From assembly GCF_043555985.1 (NCBI RefSeq), contig NZ_JBIGIC010000012.1, positions 124,001 through 188,000 of the forward strand: a DNA stretch of 64,000 nucleotides. Direction: 5' to 3'. The stretch comes from Pelomonas candidula. GTDB lineage: Bacteria; Pseudomonadota; Gammaproteobacteria; Burkholderiales; Burkholderiaceae_C. Below, one piece after another: positions 11,095 through 20,081 of this stretch (positions are counted from its first letter, which is position 1; every line of letters begins with the position of its first letter). A program made the translations under genes and the position numbers. The notes below the pieces were generated by a model that did not search any database, had not been told where the DNA came from, and was given only the letters and a program-made list of their open reading frames with translations.

Positions 11095-11109
11095 GCAGCT
11101 TACGTGCCA
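11095..11109 (-). promoter_or_regulatory. Sigma-54 (-24/-12) promoter of the transporter-dctB-dctD operon
   Basis: Read on the minus strand the sequence is TGGCAC-GTAAG-CTGC, matching the sigma-54 consensus TGGCAC-N5-TTGC at all but one position with correct spacing. Transcription would begin about 12 nt downstream, near 11083, leaving a short leader with AGGAGG before the ATG at 11062. The operon encodes a sigma-54 activator (DctD), which supports the call. Confidence 0.82.
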
Positions 11110-11162
11110 AGGCGGTGCGTGGCGAAGCCCCAGGGCGGGCACGGTGGGCCGCACGCCGAATC

Positions 11163-11217
11163 GGCGGAAATCCGCCAGCAGGCCCGATGCAACGACCGCC
11201 ACCGGCGGCAATCCGCC
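11163..11217. promoter_or_regulatory. Two tandem palindromic upstream activator sites, probable DctD binding sites
   Basis: Two near-identical 14-bp palindromes, GGCGGAAATCCGCC (11163-11176) and GGCGGCAATCCGCC (11204-11217), have centres 41 bp apart, about four helical turns. They sit roughly 55-110 bp upstream of the sigma-54 promoter, the usual place for tandem enhancer sites of NtrC-class activators. The common core is GGCGG-N-AATCCGCC. Assignment to DctD is inference from position; they also lie in front of the divergent PEP-CTERM gene at 11344. Confidence 0.7.
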
Positions 11218-11343
11218 GCCAGCACCCCTAGAACTCGGGCCACTTGATCGGCTCATGTCCCCTGGAAGACCCTCACCCGAGGCCTGCGACCTTGACGAGG
11301 TCGCCCGAAAATCTGCGCCATCGTTGTCATCACGCACTTGACC

Positions 11344-11967
11344 ATGTCGCTGTCATTCCGTTCCGCCCTGCCCGTCGCCCTGCTGCTCGCGGCCTCGGCG
11401 GCCTCCGCCCAGAACCTGCTCGTCAACCCGGGCGCAGAAGCCGGCGACCTGAGTGGCTGGACCGTCGGAGGGCCCGCCAGCGTCCGCGTCGACAACGGCA
11501 GCTTCAATCCCGGCATCAACCCCTTCGAAGGCAGCTTCTCCTTTGTCGGAGGCAACGGCGCCTTCGGCTCGTTGACGCAGACCGTGACCATCGCCGACCT
11601 GGGCGGCCATGGCATCGCCAACGTGTCGTTCTGGGAACAAGGCTTGAACCAGGGCACGCCCAGCGATCACGCCTACGTGTCGCTGAGCTTCCTGAACGGC
11701 GCCAACAGCGTCTTGCAGACGGTCTCGACGCCGGCAGTCGATTCGCACCTGGGCAGCTGGCAGCAGTACAGCGGCAGCTTCGCGATCCCGACTGGAACGG
11801 TCAAGATCGCCTACACGATGAACTTCGTGCGCTCCGTGGGCTCGGACCTGGACGGCTACGTCGACAGCAATGTGCTGACGGTCAGTGCCGTACCGGAGCC
11901 CGCCTCGGCGCTGCTGATGGCGGCGGGCCTGCTGATGGTGCCGCTGCTGAAGCGTCGCCGCAGCTGA
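11344..11967 (+). CDS. Small PEP-CTERM sorted exported protein
   Basis: Exported protein of 207 residues. A signal peptide (about 1-22, ending ASAQ) is followed by NLLVNPGAEAGDLSGW, the usual opening of a jelly-roll, carbohydrate-binding-module-like domain found in many PEP-CTERM proteins. The C-terminus has VPEPASALLMAAG, a short hydrophobic helix and KRRRS, the PEP-CTERM exosortase signal. The ATG at 11344 fits the signal peptide; a TTG two codons earlier is possible. No clear ribosome binding site precedes it. The gene is divergent from the dicarboxylate operon and ends at a strong bidirectional terminator. Ligand and role are unknown. Confidence 0.82.
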   Translation: MSLSFRSALPVALLLAASAASAQNLLVNPGAEAGDLSGWTVGGPASVRVDNGSFNPGINPFEGSFSFVGGNGAFGSLTQTVTIADLGGHGIANVSFWEQGLNQGTPSDHAYVSLSFLNGANSVLQTVSTPAVDSHLGSWQQYSGSFAIPTGTVKIAYTMNFVRSVGSDLDGYVDSNVLTVSAVPEPASALLMAAGLLMVPLLKRRRS

Positions 11968-11972
11968 TGAAC

Positions 11973-11998
11973 AAAGGCCCGCTGATGCGGGCCTTTTT
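11973..11998. terminator. Bidirectional rho-independent terminator
   Basis: Perfect 10-bp stem AAAGGCCCGC / GCGGGCCTTT around the loop TGAT, followed by further T residues. It lies between the convergent PEP-CTERM gene (stop 11967) and the DUF885 gene (stop 12014) and can serve both. The same GGCCCGC-TGAT-GCGGGCC core recurs at 20338-20355. Confidence 0.9.
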
Positions 11999-12013
11999 GC
12001 TTGCGCGCCGGAC

Positions 12014-13798
12014 TCAGCCGCGAAGCTTCTTCACCCAGGCCTGCACCAGCTCACGCAGCACCGGCAGCGGCACCTGGCCCGCCGTCAGCACGACGCGGTG
12101 GAAGCCCTTCACGTCGAACCGGTCACCCAGCGCCGCCTCGGCCTCGCGGCGCAGCCGCGTGATCTCCAGCTGGCCGATCTTGTAGCCCAGCGCCTGGCCG
12201 GGCCAGACGATGTAGCGCTCGACCTCGGAGACCACGTCGCTCTCGACCATCGACGAGTTGTCCAGCATGTACTGGATGGCCTGCTCGCGTGTCCAGCCCT
12301 TGGCGTGCAGGCCGGTGTCGACCACCAGCCGCATCGCGCGAAGCTGCTCGTCGGACAGCCGTCCATACCACTGGTAGGGGTCGGTGAACAGGCCCAGTTC
12401 CTTGCCAATGCTCTCCGAGTACAGCGCCCAGCCCTCCACGTAGGCCGTGTAGTGGCTGCCGAAGCGGCGGAAGGCGGGCAGCGTCGTGTCCTCCTGCGCG
12501 ATGGAGATCTGGAAGTGGTGGCCCGGCGAGGCCTCGTGCAGCGACAGCGTCTCCATGCCGTAGATCGGCTGGGCCTTCAGGTTGAAGGTGTTGACGTAGA
12601 ACACGCCGGGGCGCGAGCCGTCGGCGGCCGGTTCCTCGTAGGACGCACCGGCGGCGCTCTCGGCACGGAAGGCCTCGACCTCCTTGACCTGGTAGTCCGC
12701 CTTGGGCGCGATGTCGAAGAGCTTCGGTGTGAGGCCGTTGATCTTCTTCTGCAGCTCGCGGTAGCCGGCCAGCAGGTCTTCCGGCTTCGTGAAGTAGAAC
12801 TTCGGGTCGTCCTGCAGGTACTTGAAGAAGGCCTTCAGGTCCCCCTGGAAGCCCACCTGCTTGCGCACCCCCTCCATCTCGCCGAGGATGCGCGCCACCT
12901 CCTTCAGGCCGATGGCGTGGATCTCGTCGGGCGTCAGCTTCAGCGTCGTGGACTGTTCCACGCGGTAGGCGTACCAGGCCTTGCCGTCCGGCAGCGCCGA
13001 CCAGGCCGTGCTGGTGCGGGCCTGGGGCAGGTACTCGTCGCGAACGAAGGCCAGCAGGCGCGCATAGGCGGGCAGCACATCCCTGGACAGCAGCTGGCGC
13101 ATCGCGGTCGTGATGCGTTCGCGGTCGGCGGCGGGCACGGCGTCGGGGAAGTTCTGGATCGGCCCCCAGAACAGGCTCTTCTCCGGGTCGGTCACGGCCA
13201 GCGACTGCAACTGCGGCAGCACCTTGTCCATGACGGCGCGGGGCTGGGTCACGCCGGCCTTCAGCCCGGCGCGCATGTTGGCGATGGTGCCGTCGAAGGT
13301 CGGCACGGCCAGCGCCAGGCGCTTGAGCCAGTCGTCGTAGTCCTTGGTCGTGCGGAAGGGCTGGATGGACTGGCCGGTACCCATCTGCGCGAGGAAGCTG
13401 GGCATGCCGCCGATCTGGCTGATGGGCTGCATCCATTCAGGGAAGCGCTGGCCGGCCAGGTCCTGCTCCAGGTCGAGCTCGAGGATGCTGTAGGAGACGC
13501 GGTCCTTCGGTTCCAGCTTCGCCTTGTTGAAGCCCTTGAGTTCCTTGAGCTGCTGCTGCGACTCGCGCTTGCTGCGCGCGCGGTAGGCGGCGGTCGTGTC
13601 GTCGACGAAGCGGTCGTTGTAGCGCGGGTCGCCCAGCGACGTGGCCAGGATGGGCTGGCGCTGCAGCGTCAGCTCCCACTGGGCATCCAGCCACCGGTGG
13701 AAGCGTTGGCTCTCGTTGGCGGCGGCAAGCGCCCTGGTCGACGGCAGGGCAAGGGACAGGGAGGTCGCGAGCAGGCTGATGGCGTGGCGGCGGCGCAT
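12014..13798 (-). CDS. DUF885 family exported metallopeptidase-like protein
   Basis: Exported protein of 594 residues. The N-terminus MRRRHAISLLATSLSLAL is a signal peptide, possibly Tat-like. The rest is the DUF885 domain, with the zinc-peptidase-like motif HEASPGHHFQI around residue 420 that is invariant in the family; members resemble M32-type/gluzincin carboxypeptidases but few have been characterised. Start 13798 is preceded by CCGGAGAT, an acceptable ribosome binding site, and excludes 18 non-signal-like residues of the longer frame. It is divergent from mfd with a 119-bp gap. The natural substrate (probably peptides) is inferred. Confidence 0.85.
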   Translation of the reverse strand: MRRRHAISLLATSLSLALPSTRALAAANESQRFHRWLDAQWELTLQRQPILATSLGDPRYNDRFVDDTTAAYRARSKRESQQQLKELKGFNKAKLEPKDRVSYSILELDLEQDLAGQRFPEWMQPISQIGGMPSFLAQMGTGQSIQPFRTTKDYDDWLKRLALAVPTFDGTIANMRAGLKAGVTQPRAVMDKVLPQLQSLAVTDPEKSLFWGPIQNFPDAVPAADRERITTAMRQLLSRDVLPAYARLLAFVRDEYLPQARTSTAWSALPDGKAWYAYRVEQSTTLKLTPDEIHAIGLKEVARILGEMEGVRKQVGFQGDLKAFFKYLQDDPKFYFTKPEDLLAGYRELQKKINGLTPKLFDIAPKADYQVKEVEAFRAESAAGASYEEPAADGSRPGVFYVNTFNLKAQPIYGMETLSLHEASPGHHFQISIAQEDTTLPAFRRFGSHYTAYVEGWALYSESIGKELGLFTDPYQWYGRLSDEQLRAMRLVVDTGLHAKGWTREQAIQYMLDNSSMVESDVVSEVERYIVWPGQALGYKIGQLEITRLRREAEAALGDRFDVKGFHRVVLTAGQVPLPVLRELVQAWVKKLRG

Positions 13799-13917
13799 GG
13801 AATCTCCGGTAGGAAGTGCCGCGATGCTGCCATGCCCCCAGGACCCAGCCAAAGGACATGGCGTCTCTAGAATTCGCCCAGGCCCCGCTTCGGGGCTGTC
13901 GTCGTTTGTAGGTCTGC

Positions 13918-16900
13918 ATGTCTCTGCCGTCGCTGCCGGTCATCGCACCGGGCAAGAAGTTCACCCACCCCCGCCCCCTGGGCTCTGCCGACGCCCTGCT
14001 GCTCGCCCGCTTCGCGCAGGCGCAGCGCGACGCCGGCCGCATGGCCGCCATCTTCACGGCCGAACCTGGCGACACCCAGCGGCTGGAGGACGAGCTGAAG
14101 TTCTTCGCGCCGGAGCTGAAGGTGGCCGTCTTCCCCGACTGGGAGACCCTGCCCTACGACAGCTTCAGCCCTCACCAGGACCTGATCTCCGAGCGCCTGG
14201 CCACGCTGTGGGAGCTGCTGCAGAGCAGGAAGACGAAAAGCATCGACGTGGTGCTGATGCCTGCCTCCACCGCGCTGACCCGCCTCGCGCCGCCCAGCTT
14301 CCTGGCCGGCACGACCTTCAACTTCAAGCAGAAGCAGCGGCTGGACGAAGCCTCGCTGCGTTCGCAGCTGACGCTGGCGGGCTACACGAACGTGAGCCAG
14401 GTCGTGCAGCCCGGCGAATACGCCGTGCGTGGCGGCCTCATCGACCTGTTTCCGATGGGCTCCAACGTGCCCTACCGCGTGGACCTGTTCGGCGACGAGG
14501 TGGACTCCATCCGCGTGTTCGACCCGGACAGCCAGCGCAGCCTGTACCCGGTGCCGGACGTGCGCCTGCTGCCGGGCCGCGAGTTCCCGATGGACGAGGC
14601 CGCGCGCAAGGCCTTCCGCAACCGCTGGCGCGAGAAGATGGAGGGCGACCCGACCAAGTCGCGCATCTACCGCGACATCGGCGAGGGCATCGCCTCCGGC
14701 GGCATCGAGTACTACCTGCCCATCTTCTTCGAGCAGACGGCCAGCGTGTTCGACTACCTGGGCGACACGGCCGGCCTGGCGCTGCACGGCGAGGTCGACG
14801 AAGCCATCCAGCGCTTCTGGACCGACACCAAGGAACGCCACCGCTTCCTGCAGCACGACCCCGAACGGCCCATCCTGCCGCCGGCCGAGATCTTCCTGAC
14901 GGCCGAGGACTTCTTCGGCCTGACGAAGCCGCACGCCGTGCTGTCCGTGCGCGGGTCGGAACCGGTGGACTTCGCCCGCCCCCTGCCCGACGTCAGCGTC
15001 GAGCGCGGCACGCAGGAGCCGATGGCGCGGCTGGAAGCGCATCTGAAGGCCACCACCCACCGCGTGCTGCTGGTCGCCGAAAGCGAGGGCCGACGCGAGA
15101 GCCTGCTGGAGCAGCTGCGCGACAGCAAGATCGACCCGCCGTCCGTCAAGGACCTGGCCGAGTTCTGGGCAGGCGACGAGAAATACGCCATCACGGCGGC
15201 GCCGCTGGCCGCGGGCTTCTTCTGGGTGGACCCCGAGCGCCCACTGCAGCTCATCACCGAGACCGAGCTTTTCGCCACCACGCCCACCACGCGCCGCCGC
15301 CGCAAGCAGGAGCAGGTCAGCGACGTCAACGCGCTGATCAAGGACTTGTCCGAGCTGAAGGTGGGCGACCCGGTCGTCCACATCAACCACGGCATCGGGC
15401 GCTACCAGGGCCTGGTGAACATCGACCTCGGCGACGGCCAGAAGAGCGAGTTCCTTCACCTGGAGTACGCCGACAAGGCGACGCTGTACGTGCCGGTGTC
15501 GCAGCTGCACCTGATCGGCCGCTACACGGGCGTGTCGCCGGAAGAGGCGCCGCTGCACAAGCTCGGCTCCGGCCAGTGGGAAAAGGCCAAGCGCAAAGCC
15601 GCCGAGCAGGTGCGCGACACCGCCGCCGAGCTGCTCAACCTCTACGCCCGCCGCGCCGCCCGCGAAGGCCACGCCTTCCGCTACTCGGGCCACGACTACG
15701 AGGCCTTCGCCGCGTCGTTCGGCTTCGAGGAAACGCCCGACCAGCGCGCCGCCATCCACGCGGTCATCCAGGACATGATCTCGCCCAAGCCGATGGACCG
15801 CCTGGTCTGCGGCGACGTGGGCTTCGGCAAGACCGAGGTGGCGCTGCGCGCGGCCTTCGTCGCAGTCATGGGCGGCAAGCAGGTCGCCATCCTGGCGCCG
15901 ACGACGCTGCTGGCCGAGCAGCACTACCAGAACATCGCCGACCGCTTCGGCGCCTGGCCGGTGAAGGTGGCGGAGATGAGCCGCTTCCGCTCCGCCAAGG
16001 AGATCAAGGCGGCGATGGAAGGCATCGCCGACGGCACCATCGACATCGTCGTCGGCACGCACAAGCTGTTGTCCAGCGAGGTCAAGTTCAACCGCCTGGG
16101 CCTGCTCGTCATCGACGAGGAACACCGCTTCGGCGTGCGCCACAAGGAGGCGATGAAGGCCATGCGCGCCGAGGTCGACGTACTGACGCTGACCGCGACG
16201 CCCATCCCGCGCACGCTGGGCATGGCGCTGAAGGGCCTGCGCGACCTCTCGGTCATCGCCACCGCGCCGCAGCGGCGCCTGGCCATCAAGACCTTTGTGC
16301 GCGCCGAGAGCAGCGGCACCATCCGCGAGGCCGTGCTGCGCGAGTTGAAGCGCGGCGGCCAGGTCTACTTCCTGCACAACGAAGTCGAGACCATCGAGAA
16401 CCGCAGGCAGAAGCTGGAGGAACTCGTCCCCGAGGCGCGCATCGTCATCGCCCACGGCCAGATGCCGGAGCGCGAGCTGGAGCGCGTGATGCGCGAGTTC
16501 GTGCAGGGCAAGCACAACCTGCTGCTGTGCTCCACCATCATCGAGACCGGCATCGACGTGCCGAGCGCCAACACCATCATCATTGCCCGCGCCGACAAGT
16601 TCGGCCTGGCCCAGCTGCACCAGCTGCGCGGCCGCGTCGGCCGCAGCCACCATCAGGCCTATGCCTACCTGATGGTGCCGGACCTGCAGGGCCTGACCAA
16701 GCAGGCCACGCAGCGGCTGGACGCCATCCAGGCCATGGAGGAACTGGGCTCCGGCTTCTACCTCGCGATGCACGACCTGGAGATCCGCGGCGCCGGCGAG
16801 GTGCTGGGCGACAACCAGAGCGGCAACATGATGGAGGTGGGCTTCCAGCTCTACAACGACATGCTCAGCGAGGCCGTGCGAGCGCTCAAATCAGGCCGCG

Positions 16901-17385
16901 AGCCCGACCTGCTGTCGCCCACCGGCGCGTTCTCCACCAACACCGAGATCAACCTGCACGCCCCCGCGCTGCTGCCCGACGCCTACTGCGGCGACGTGCA
17001 GGTGCGGCTCTCGCTCTACAAGCGCCTGGCCACGGCCGAGAAGTCCGAGCAGATCGACACGATGCTGGAGGAGATCACCGACCGCTTCGGCAAGCTGCCC
17101 GCGCAAGGCCAGACGCTGTTCGACCTGCACCGCCTGCGCGTGCTGGCCAAGCCCTACGGCGTCATCAAGGTCGACGCGGCGCCCAGCATCATCAACATCA
17201 ACTTCCGCCCCAACCCGCCCATCGACCCGATGCGCGTCATCGAGCTGGTGCAGAAGAACCGCAACATCAAGCTGGTCGGCAACGAGAAGCTGCGCGTGGA
17301 GAAGGCGCTCAGCAACCCGCAGGACCGCGCACAGGCCGTGCGCGAGGTGTTGAGGCTGCTGGGTCAACCGGTGAAGGCTGGCTGA
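13918..17385 (+). CDS. mfd: Transcription-repair coupling factor
   Basis: Mfd, 1155 residues, the typical full length. It removes RNA polymerase stalled at DNA lesions and recruits UvrA. Visible in order: the N-terminal UvrB-homology region, the RNA-polymerase-interaction region with VVHINHGIGRYQGL (about 485), the DEAD/RecG-type translocase with Walker A GDVGFGKTE (about 632) and the DEEH box (about 733), helicase motif III LTATPIPRTLGM, motif VI QLRGRVGRS, and the C-terminal TRCF domain. A short GC hairpin (13882-13896) lies in the leader; its meaning is unknown. serB follows after 50 nt on the same strand. Confidence 0.97.
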   Translation: MSLPSLPVIAPGKKFTHPRPLGSADALLLARFAQAQRDAGRMAAIFTAEPGDTQRLEDELKFFAPELKVAVFPDWETLPYDSFSPHQDLISERLATLWELLQSRKTKSIDVVLMPASTALTRLAPPSFLAGTTFNFKQKQRLDEASLRSQLTLAGYTNVSQVVQPGEYAVRGGLIDLFPMGSNVPYRVDLFGDEVDSIRVFDPDSQRSLYPVPDVRLLPGREFPMDEAARKAFRNRWREKMEGDPTKSRIYRDIGEGIASGGIEYYLPIFFEQTASVFDYLGDTAGLALHGEVDEAIQRFWTDTKERHRFLQHDPERPILPPAEIFLTAEDFFGLTKPHAVLSVRGSEPVDFARPLPDVSVERGTQEPMARLEAHLKATTHRVLLVAESEGRRESLLEQLRDSKIDPPSVKDLAEFWAGDEKYAITAAPLAAGFFWVDPERPLQLITETELFATTPTTRRRRKQEQVSDVNALIKDLSELKVGDPVVHINHGIGRYQGLVNIDLGDGQKSEFLHLEYADKATLYVPVSQLHLIGRYTGVSPEEAPLHKLGSGQWEKAKRKAAEQVRDTAAELLNLYARRAAREGHAFRYSGHDYEAFAASFGFEETPDQRAAIHAVIQDMISPKPMDRLVCGDVGFGKTEVALRAAFVAVMGGKQVAILAPTTLLAEQHYQNIADRFGAWPVKVAEMSRFRSAKEIKAAMEGIADGTIDIVVGTHKLLSSEVKFNRLGLLVIDEEHRFGVRHKEAMKAMRAEVDVLTLTATPIPRTLGMALKGLRDLSVIATAPQRRLAIKTFVRAESSGTIREAVLRELKRGGQVYFLHNEVETIENRRQKLEELVPEARIVIAHGQMPERELERVMREFVQGKHNLLLCSTIIETGIDVPSANTIIIARADKFGLAQLHQLRGRVGRSHHQAYAYLMVPDLQGLTKQATQRLDAIQAMEELGSGFYLAMHDLEIRGAGEVLGDNQSGNMMEVGFQLYNDMLSEAVRALKSGREPDLLSPTGAFSTNTEINLHAPALLPDAYCGDVQVRLSLYKRLATAEKSEQIDTMLEEITDRFGKLPAQGQTLFDLHRLRVLAKPYGVIKVDAAPSIININFRPNPPIDPMRVIELVQKNRNIKLVGNEKLRVEKALSNPQDRAQAVREVLRLLGQPVKAG

Positions 17386-17435
17386 ACAGGGCACCGGGAT
17401 AATGCGGGCCTTCCCGCACGCTACGCCCTGCCCTC

Positions 17436-18143
17436 GTGACCTCTGCTGCCTCTGACGGCCTCGTCCTGCGCGACGGCCCCGCCCTGCCCCCGCTGTCGCA
17501 CTTCAAGCTCGCCGCCTTCGACATGGACTCGACGCTGATCAGCATCGAGTGCATCGACGAGATCGCCGCGCTGGCCGGCAAGGGTGAAGAGGTGGCCGCC
17601 ATCACCGAGGCCGCGATGCGCGGCGAGATCACCGACTTCAAGGACAGCCTGCGCCGCCGCCTCGCCATCCTGGCCGGCGAGCCCGCCACCGTGCTGGACC
17701 GCGTGCTGGCCGAGCGGCTGACCTTCAACCCCGGCGCGCGCGAACTGTGCGCGGCGCTCAAGGCCGCCGGCCTCAAGCTCGTGCTCGTCTCCGGCGGCTT
17801 CACGTTCTTCACGCGCTTCGTGGCGGCAGAACTGGGCATGGACTTCGTGCGCAGCAACGAGCTGGAGATCGTCGACGGCGCCCTCACCGGCCGCGTCGTC
17901 ATGCAGGACTGGGGCGACATCTGCGATGGCGAGCAGAAGCGGCTGATGCTGCTGGCCCGCTGCGAGGACATCGGCTGCCGCCCCGACCAGGCCATCGCCG
18001 TCGGAGACGGCGCCAACGACCTGCCGATGATGGGCGCGGCCGGCCTGTCCGTGGCCTATCACGCCAAGCCCAAGGTCCGCGAGCAGGCCCGCGTCGCGAT
18101 CAACGACGGCGGGCTGGACCGCCTGCTTGAACTGCTGCGCTGA
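17436..18143 (+). CDS. serB: Phosphoserine phosphatase
   Basis: HAD-superfamily phosphatase of 235 residues that performs the last step of serine synthesis (phosphoserine to serine). HAD motif I is DMDSTL with nucleophile Asp29 and acid Asp31; motif II is VLVSGGFTFF; a conserved Lys and GDGANDLPMM form motifs III/IV. The start is GTG at 17436. Like many proteobacterial SerB proteins of this length it lacks the N-terminal ACT domains. It sits 50 nt downstream of mfd and converges on the S4 gene (3 nt apart). Confidence 0.94.
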   Translation: MTSAASDGLVLRDGPALPPLSHFKLAAFDMDSTLISIECIDEIAALAGKGEEVAAITEAAMRGEITDFKDSLRRRLAILAGEPATVLDRVLAERLTFNPGARELCAALKAAGLKLVLVSGGFTFFTRFVAAELGMDFVRSNELEIVDGALTGRVVMQDWGDICDGEQKRLMLLARCEDIGCRPDQAIAVGDGANDLPMMGAAGLSVAYHAKPKVREQARVAINDGGLDRLLELLR

Positions 18144-18146
18144 CGC

Positions 18147-18362
18147 TCAGCCCGCGGCCAGCACCCGCGCCTGCTGCCCGTCAAAGTCGACCACCTGGCC
18201 GGCGCGGATCTTGGCCGTCTTGCGCAGCTCGACCTGGCCGTCCACCCTGACCTCGCCGGCCGCGATCAGCACCCGCGCGCGGCCGCCGCTCTCGACGAGG
18301 CCCAGGGCCTTGAGCAGCTTGTCGAGTTCGATGTAATCACCGCGGAGTTGGAGTTCAAGCAT
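18147..18362 (-). CDS. Small S4-domain RNA-binding protein, YbcJ-like
   Basis: A 71-residue protein that is essentially a single S4 RNA-binding domain: YIELDKLLKALGLVESGGRA, then IAAGEVRVDGQVELRKTAKI and the final hydrophobic strand. This matches the YbcJ/YaaA-type free-standing S4 proteins. Its ATG (18362) lies 8 nt before the end of the upstream TPP-enzyme gene, so the two genes overlap and are probably translationally coupled. Function in RNA binding is known for the family; the actual RNA target is unknown. Confidence 0.88.
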   Translation of the reverse strand: MLELQLRGDYIELDKLLKALGLVESGGRARVLIAAGEVRVDGQVELRKTAKIRAGQVVDFDGQQARVLAAG

Positions 18363-20067
18363 GGTTCTTCTTCTGTGCCGCTTCGCGGATGGCCGTGAGC
18401 GTGGAGCGGGAGGTGGAGACGTCGCTGGACAGGCGCAGGTGCAGCAGCGCCGGCTTGCCTGACGCGATGGCCGCGTCGAGCGCCGGGCCGACCTGCGCCG
18501 TGCTCTCAGCCTTGAAGGCCGCGAAGCCGAAGGCCTCGGCGAGCTTGGCGAAGTCGGGGTTGAACAGGTCGCTGCCGGACACGCGGCCGGGGTACTCGCG
18601 CTCCTGGTGCATGCGGATGGTGCCGTAGGTGCCGTTGTCGACGACGACGACGAGCAGCTTCCTGGCACCATAGCCCGTGGCCGTGGCCAGCTCCTGGCCG
18701 GTCATCAGGAAGTCGCCGTCACCGGCGATGTTGACGACCCAGCGGTCCTGCAGCAGTGATGCCGCGACGGCGGCCGGCACGCCGTAGCCCATCGCGCCGG
18801 AGGTCGGCGCCAGCTGTGTCTTGCCGAAGCGGTGCAGCGCCGTGTAGCGGTGGAAGCGGTGCAGCCAGCCGCTGTAGTTGCCGGCGCCGTTCGTGAAGAT
18901 GGTGCCCTCGGGCAGCTTCTCGTCGATGAGGCGGATGACCTCCGCCATGTCCAGCGGCGCCACGGGCGTGGGCTGGAGGTTGGCGCGATAGTCGGCGTGG
19001 GCAGCGGCGGTCCAGTCGCTCCAGGGGATGTCGGCAGGCGGCGGCAGCAAGGCCAGCGCCGGGGCGGCCTGGCTCATGCTGGCGTTGATGAGCAGCTCGG
19101 CCGTGTAGACGCGGCCCAGCTCCTCGGCGCCGGCGTGAATGTGGATGAGCTGCTGCGCGGGGCGCGGCGCCTGCAGCAGCGTGTAGCCGCCGGTCGTCAT
19201 CTCGCCCAGGCGTGGCCCGACTGCGAGGATGAGGTCGGCCTCCTTCACGCGCGCTGCCAGTTTGGGATTGATGCCGATGCCGACGTCGCCGGCGTAGTTC
19301 GGGTGGCTGTTGTCGAACAGGTCCTGGAAGCGGAAGGCGCAGCCGACCGGCAGTTGCCAGCGTTCGGCAAAGTGCTGCAGCGCCTCGGTCGCCTCGGCCG
19401 TCCAGCCGCCGCCACCGGCGATGACCAGCGGCCGCTTCGCCGCAGCCAGGCGCTCGCGCACCTCGGCCAGGGCGGCCGGCGTCGGCGCGGCTTCGGCAGC
19501 CCGCGCGGGCGCGACGATGTCGGCCGTGATGGCGCGGGTCAGCATGTCCTCCGGCAGCACCAGCACGACCGGGCCGGGCCGGCCCTGCATCGCCACGTGG
19601 AAGGCCCGCGCCACGTACTCGGGCAGCCGCTCGGCGTCGTGCACCTCGCCCACCCACTTGGCCATGCCCAGCGTGCCGGGGCCGAACATCTGGCGGTAGT
19701 CCACCTCCTGGAAGGCCTCGCGATCGCGCTGGTCGCTGGCGACCTGGCCAATGAACAGGATCATCGGCGTCGAATCCTGGAAGGCCGTGTGCAGGCCGAT
19801 GCTGGCGTTCGTCGCGCCCGGGCCGCGCGTGACGAAGCAGATGCCGGGGCGGCCGGTCAACTTGCCTTGCGCCTCGGCCATGAAGGCCGCACCGCCTTCC
19901 TGCCGGCACGCAACGAAGCGGATCTTGTCGCGGTACTCATGAAAACCGTCGAGGACGGCCAGGAAGGATTCGCCAGGAACTCCAAATACGTCGGTCACGC
20001 CTTGGGCCAGCAACGCCTCGACCAGCTTGTGGCCGGCGAGGCTGGGGGTATTGGCTTGTCTAGTCAT
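18355..20067 (-). CDS. Acetolactate synthase-like thiamine-diphosphate-binding enzyme
   Basis: TPP-dependent enzyme of the acetolactate synthase/benzoylformate decarboxylase family, 570 residues. The cofactor-activating glutamate is in RQEGGAAFMAEA (Glu57), the central domain follows (about 190-330), and the C-terminal TPP/Mg motif is GDGDF at about 449 with the family Asn downstream. It most resembles the stand-alone IlvB-like proteins of proteobacteria without a nearby regulatory subunit, so the reaction cannot be fixed: acetolactate synthase, 2-oxoacid decarboxylase and related lyases are all possible. Its 5' end (19970-20081) is 84 % identical by eye to a second partial copy at 21022-21133, and a lower-GC insert separates this gene from its probable former upstream neighbour at 21112-21876. 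It overlaps the downstream S4 gene by 8 nt. Confidence 0.85.
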   Translation of the reverse strand: MTRQANTPSLAGHKLVEALLAQGVTDVFGVPGESFLAVLDGFHEYRDKIRFVACRQEGGAAFMAEAQGKLTGRPGICFVTRGPGATNASIGLHTAFQDSTPMILFIGQVASDQRDREAFQEVDYRQMFGPGTLGMAKWVGEVHDAERLPEYVARAFHVAMQGRPGPVVLVLPEDMLTRAITADIVAPARAAEAAPTPAALAEVRERLAAAKRPLVIAGGGGWTAEATEALQHFAERWQLPVGCAFRFQDLFDNSHPNYAGDVGIGINPKLAARVKEADLILAVGPRLGEMTTGGYTLLQAPRPAQQLIHIHAGAEELGRVYTAELLINASMSQAAPALALLPPPADIPWSDWTAAAHADYRANLQPTPVAPLDMAEVIRLIDEKLPEGTIFTNGAGNYSGWLHRFHRYTALHRFGKTQLAPTSGAMGYGVPAAVAASLLQDRWVVNIAGDGDFLMTGQELATATGYGARKLLVVVVDNGTYGTIRMHQEREYPGRVSGSDLFNPDFAKLAEAFGFAAFKAESTAQVGPALDAAIASGKPALLHLRLSSDVSTSRSTLTAIREAAQKKNHA

Positions 20068-20081
20068 GTGGAGACTTTAGC
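19970..20081 (-). repeat. Direct repeat copy A: 5' end of the TPP-enzyme gene
   Basis: This 112-bp stretch covers the first codons of the TPP-enzyme gene plus about 14 bp upstream. It aligns without gaps to 21022-21133 in the same orientation, with 18 mismatches by eye (about 84 % identity). The similarity stops near codon 34 of the gene on one side and just upstream of the start on the other. Confidence 0.85.

Noticed and set aside
13867..16773. 968-codon open frame on the minus strand
   Set aside because: It is a shadow of mfd caused by high GC in third codon positions; the sequence is His/Asp/Leu/Val-rich low complexity and shows no domain.
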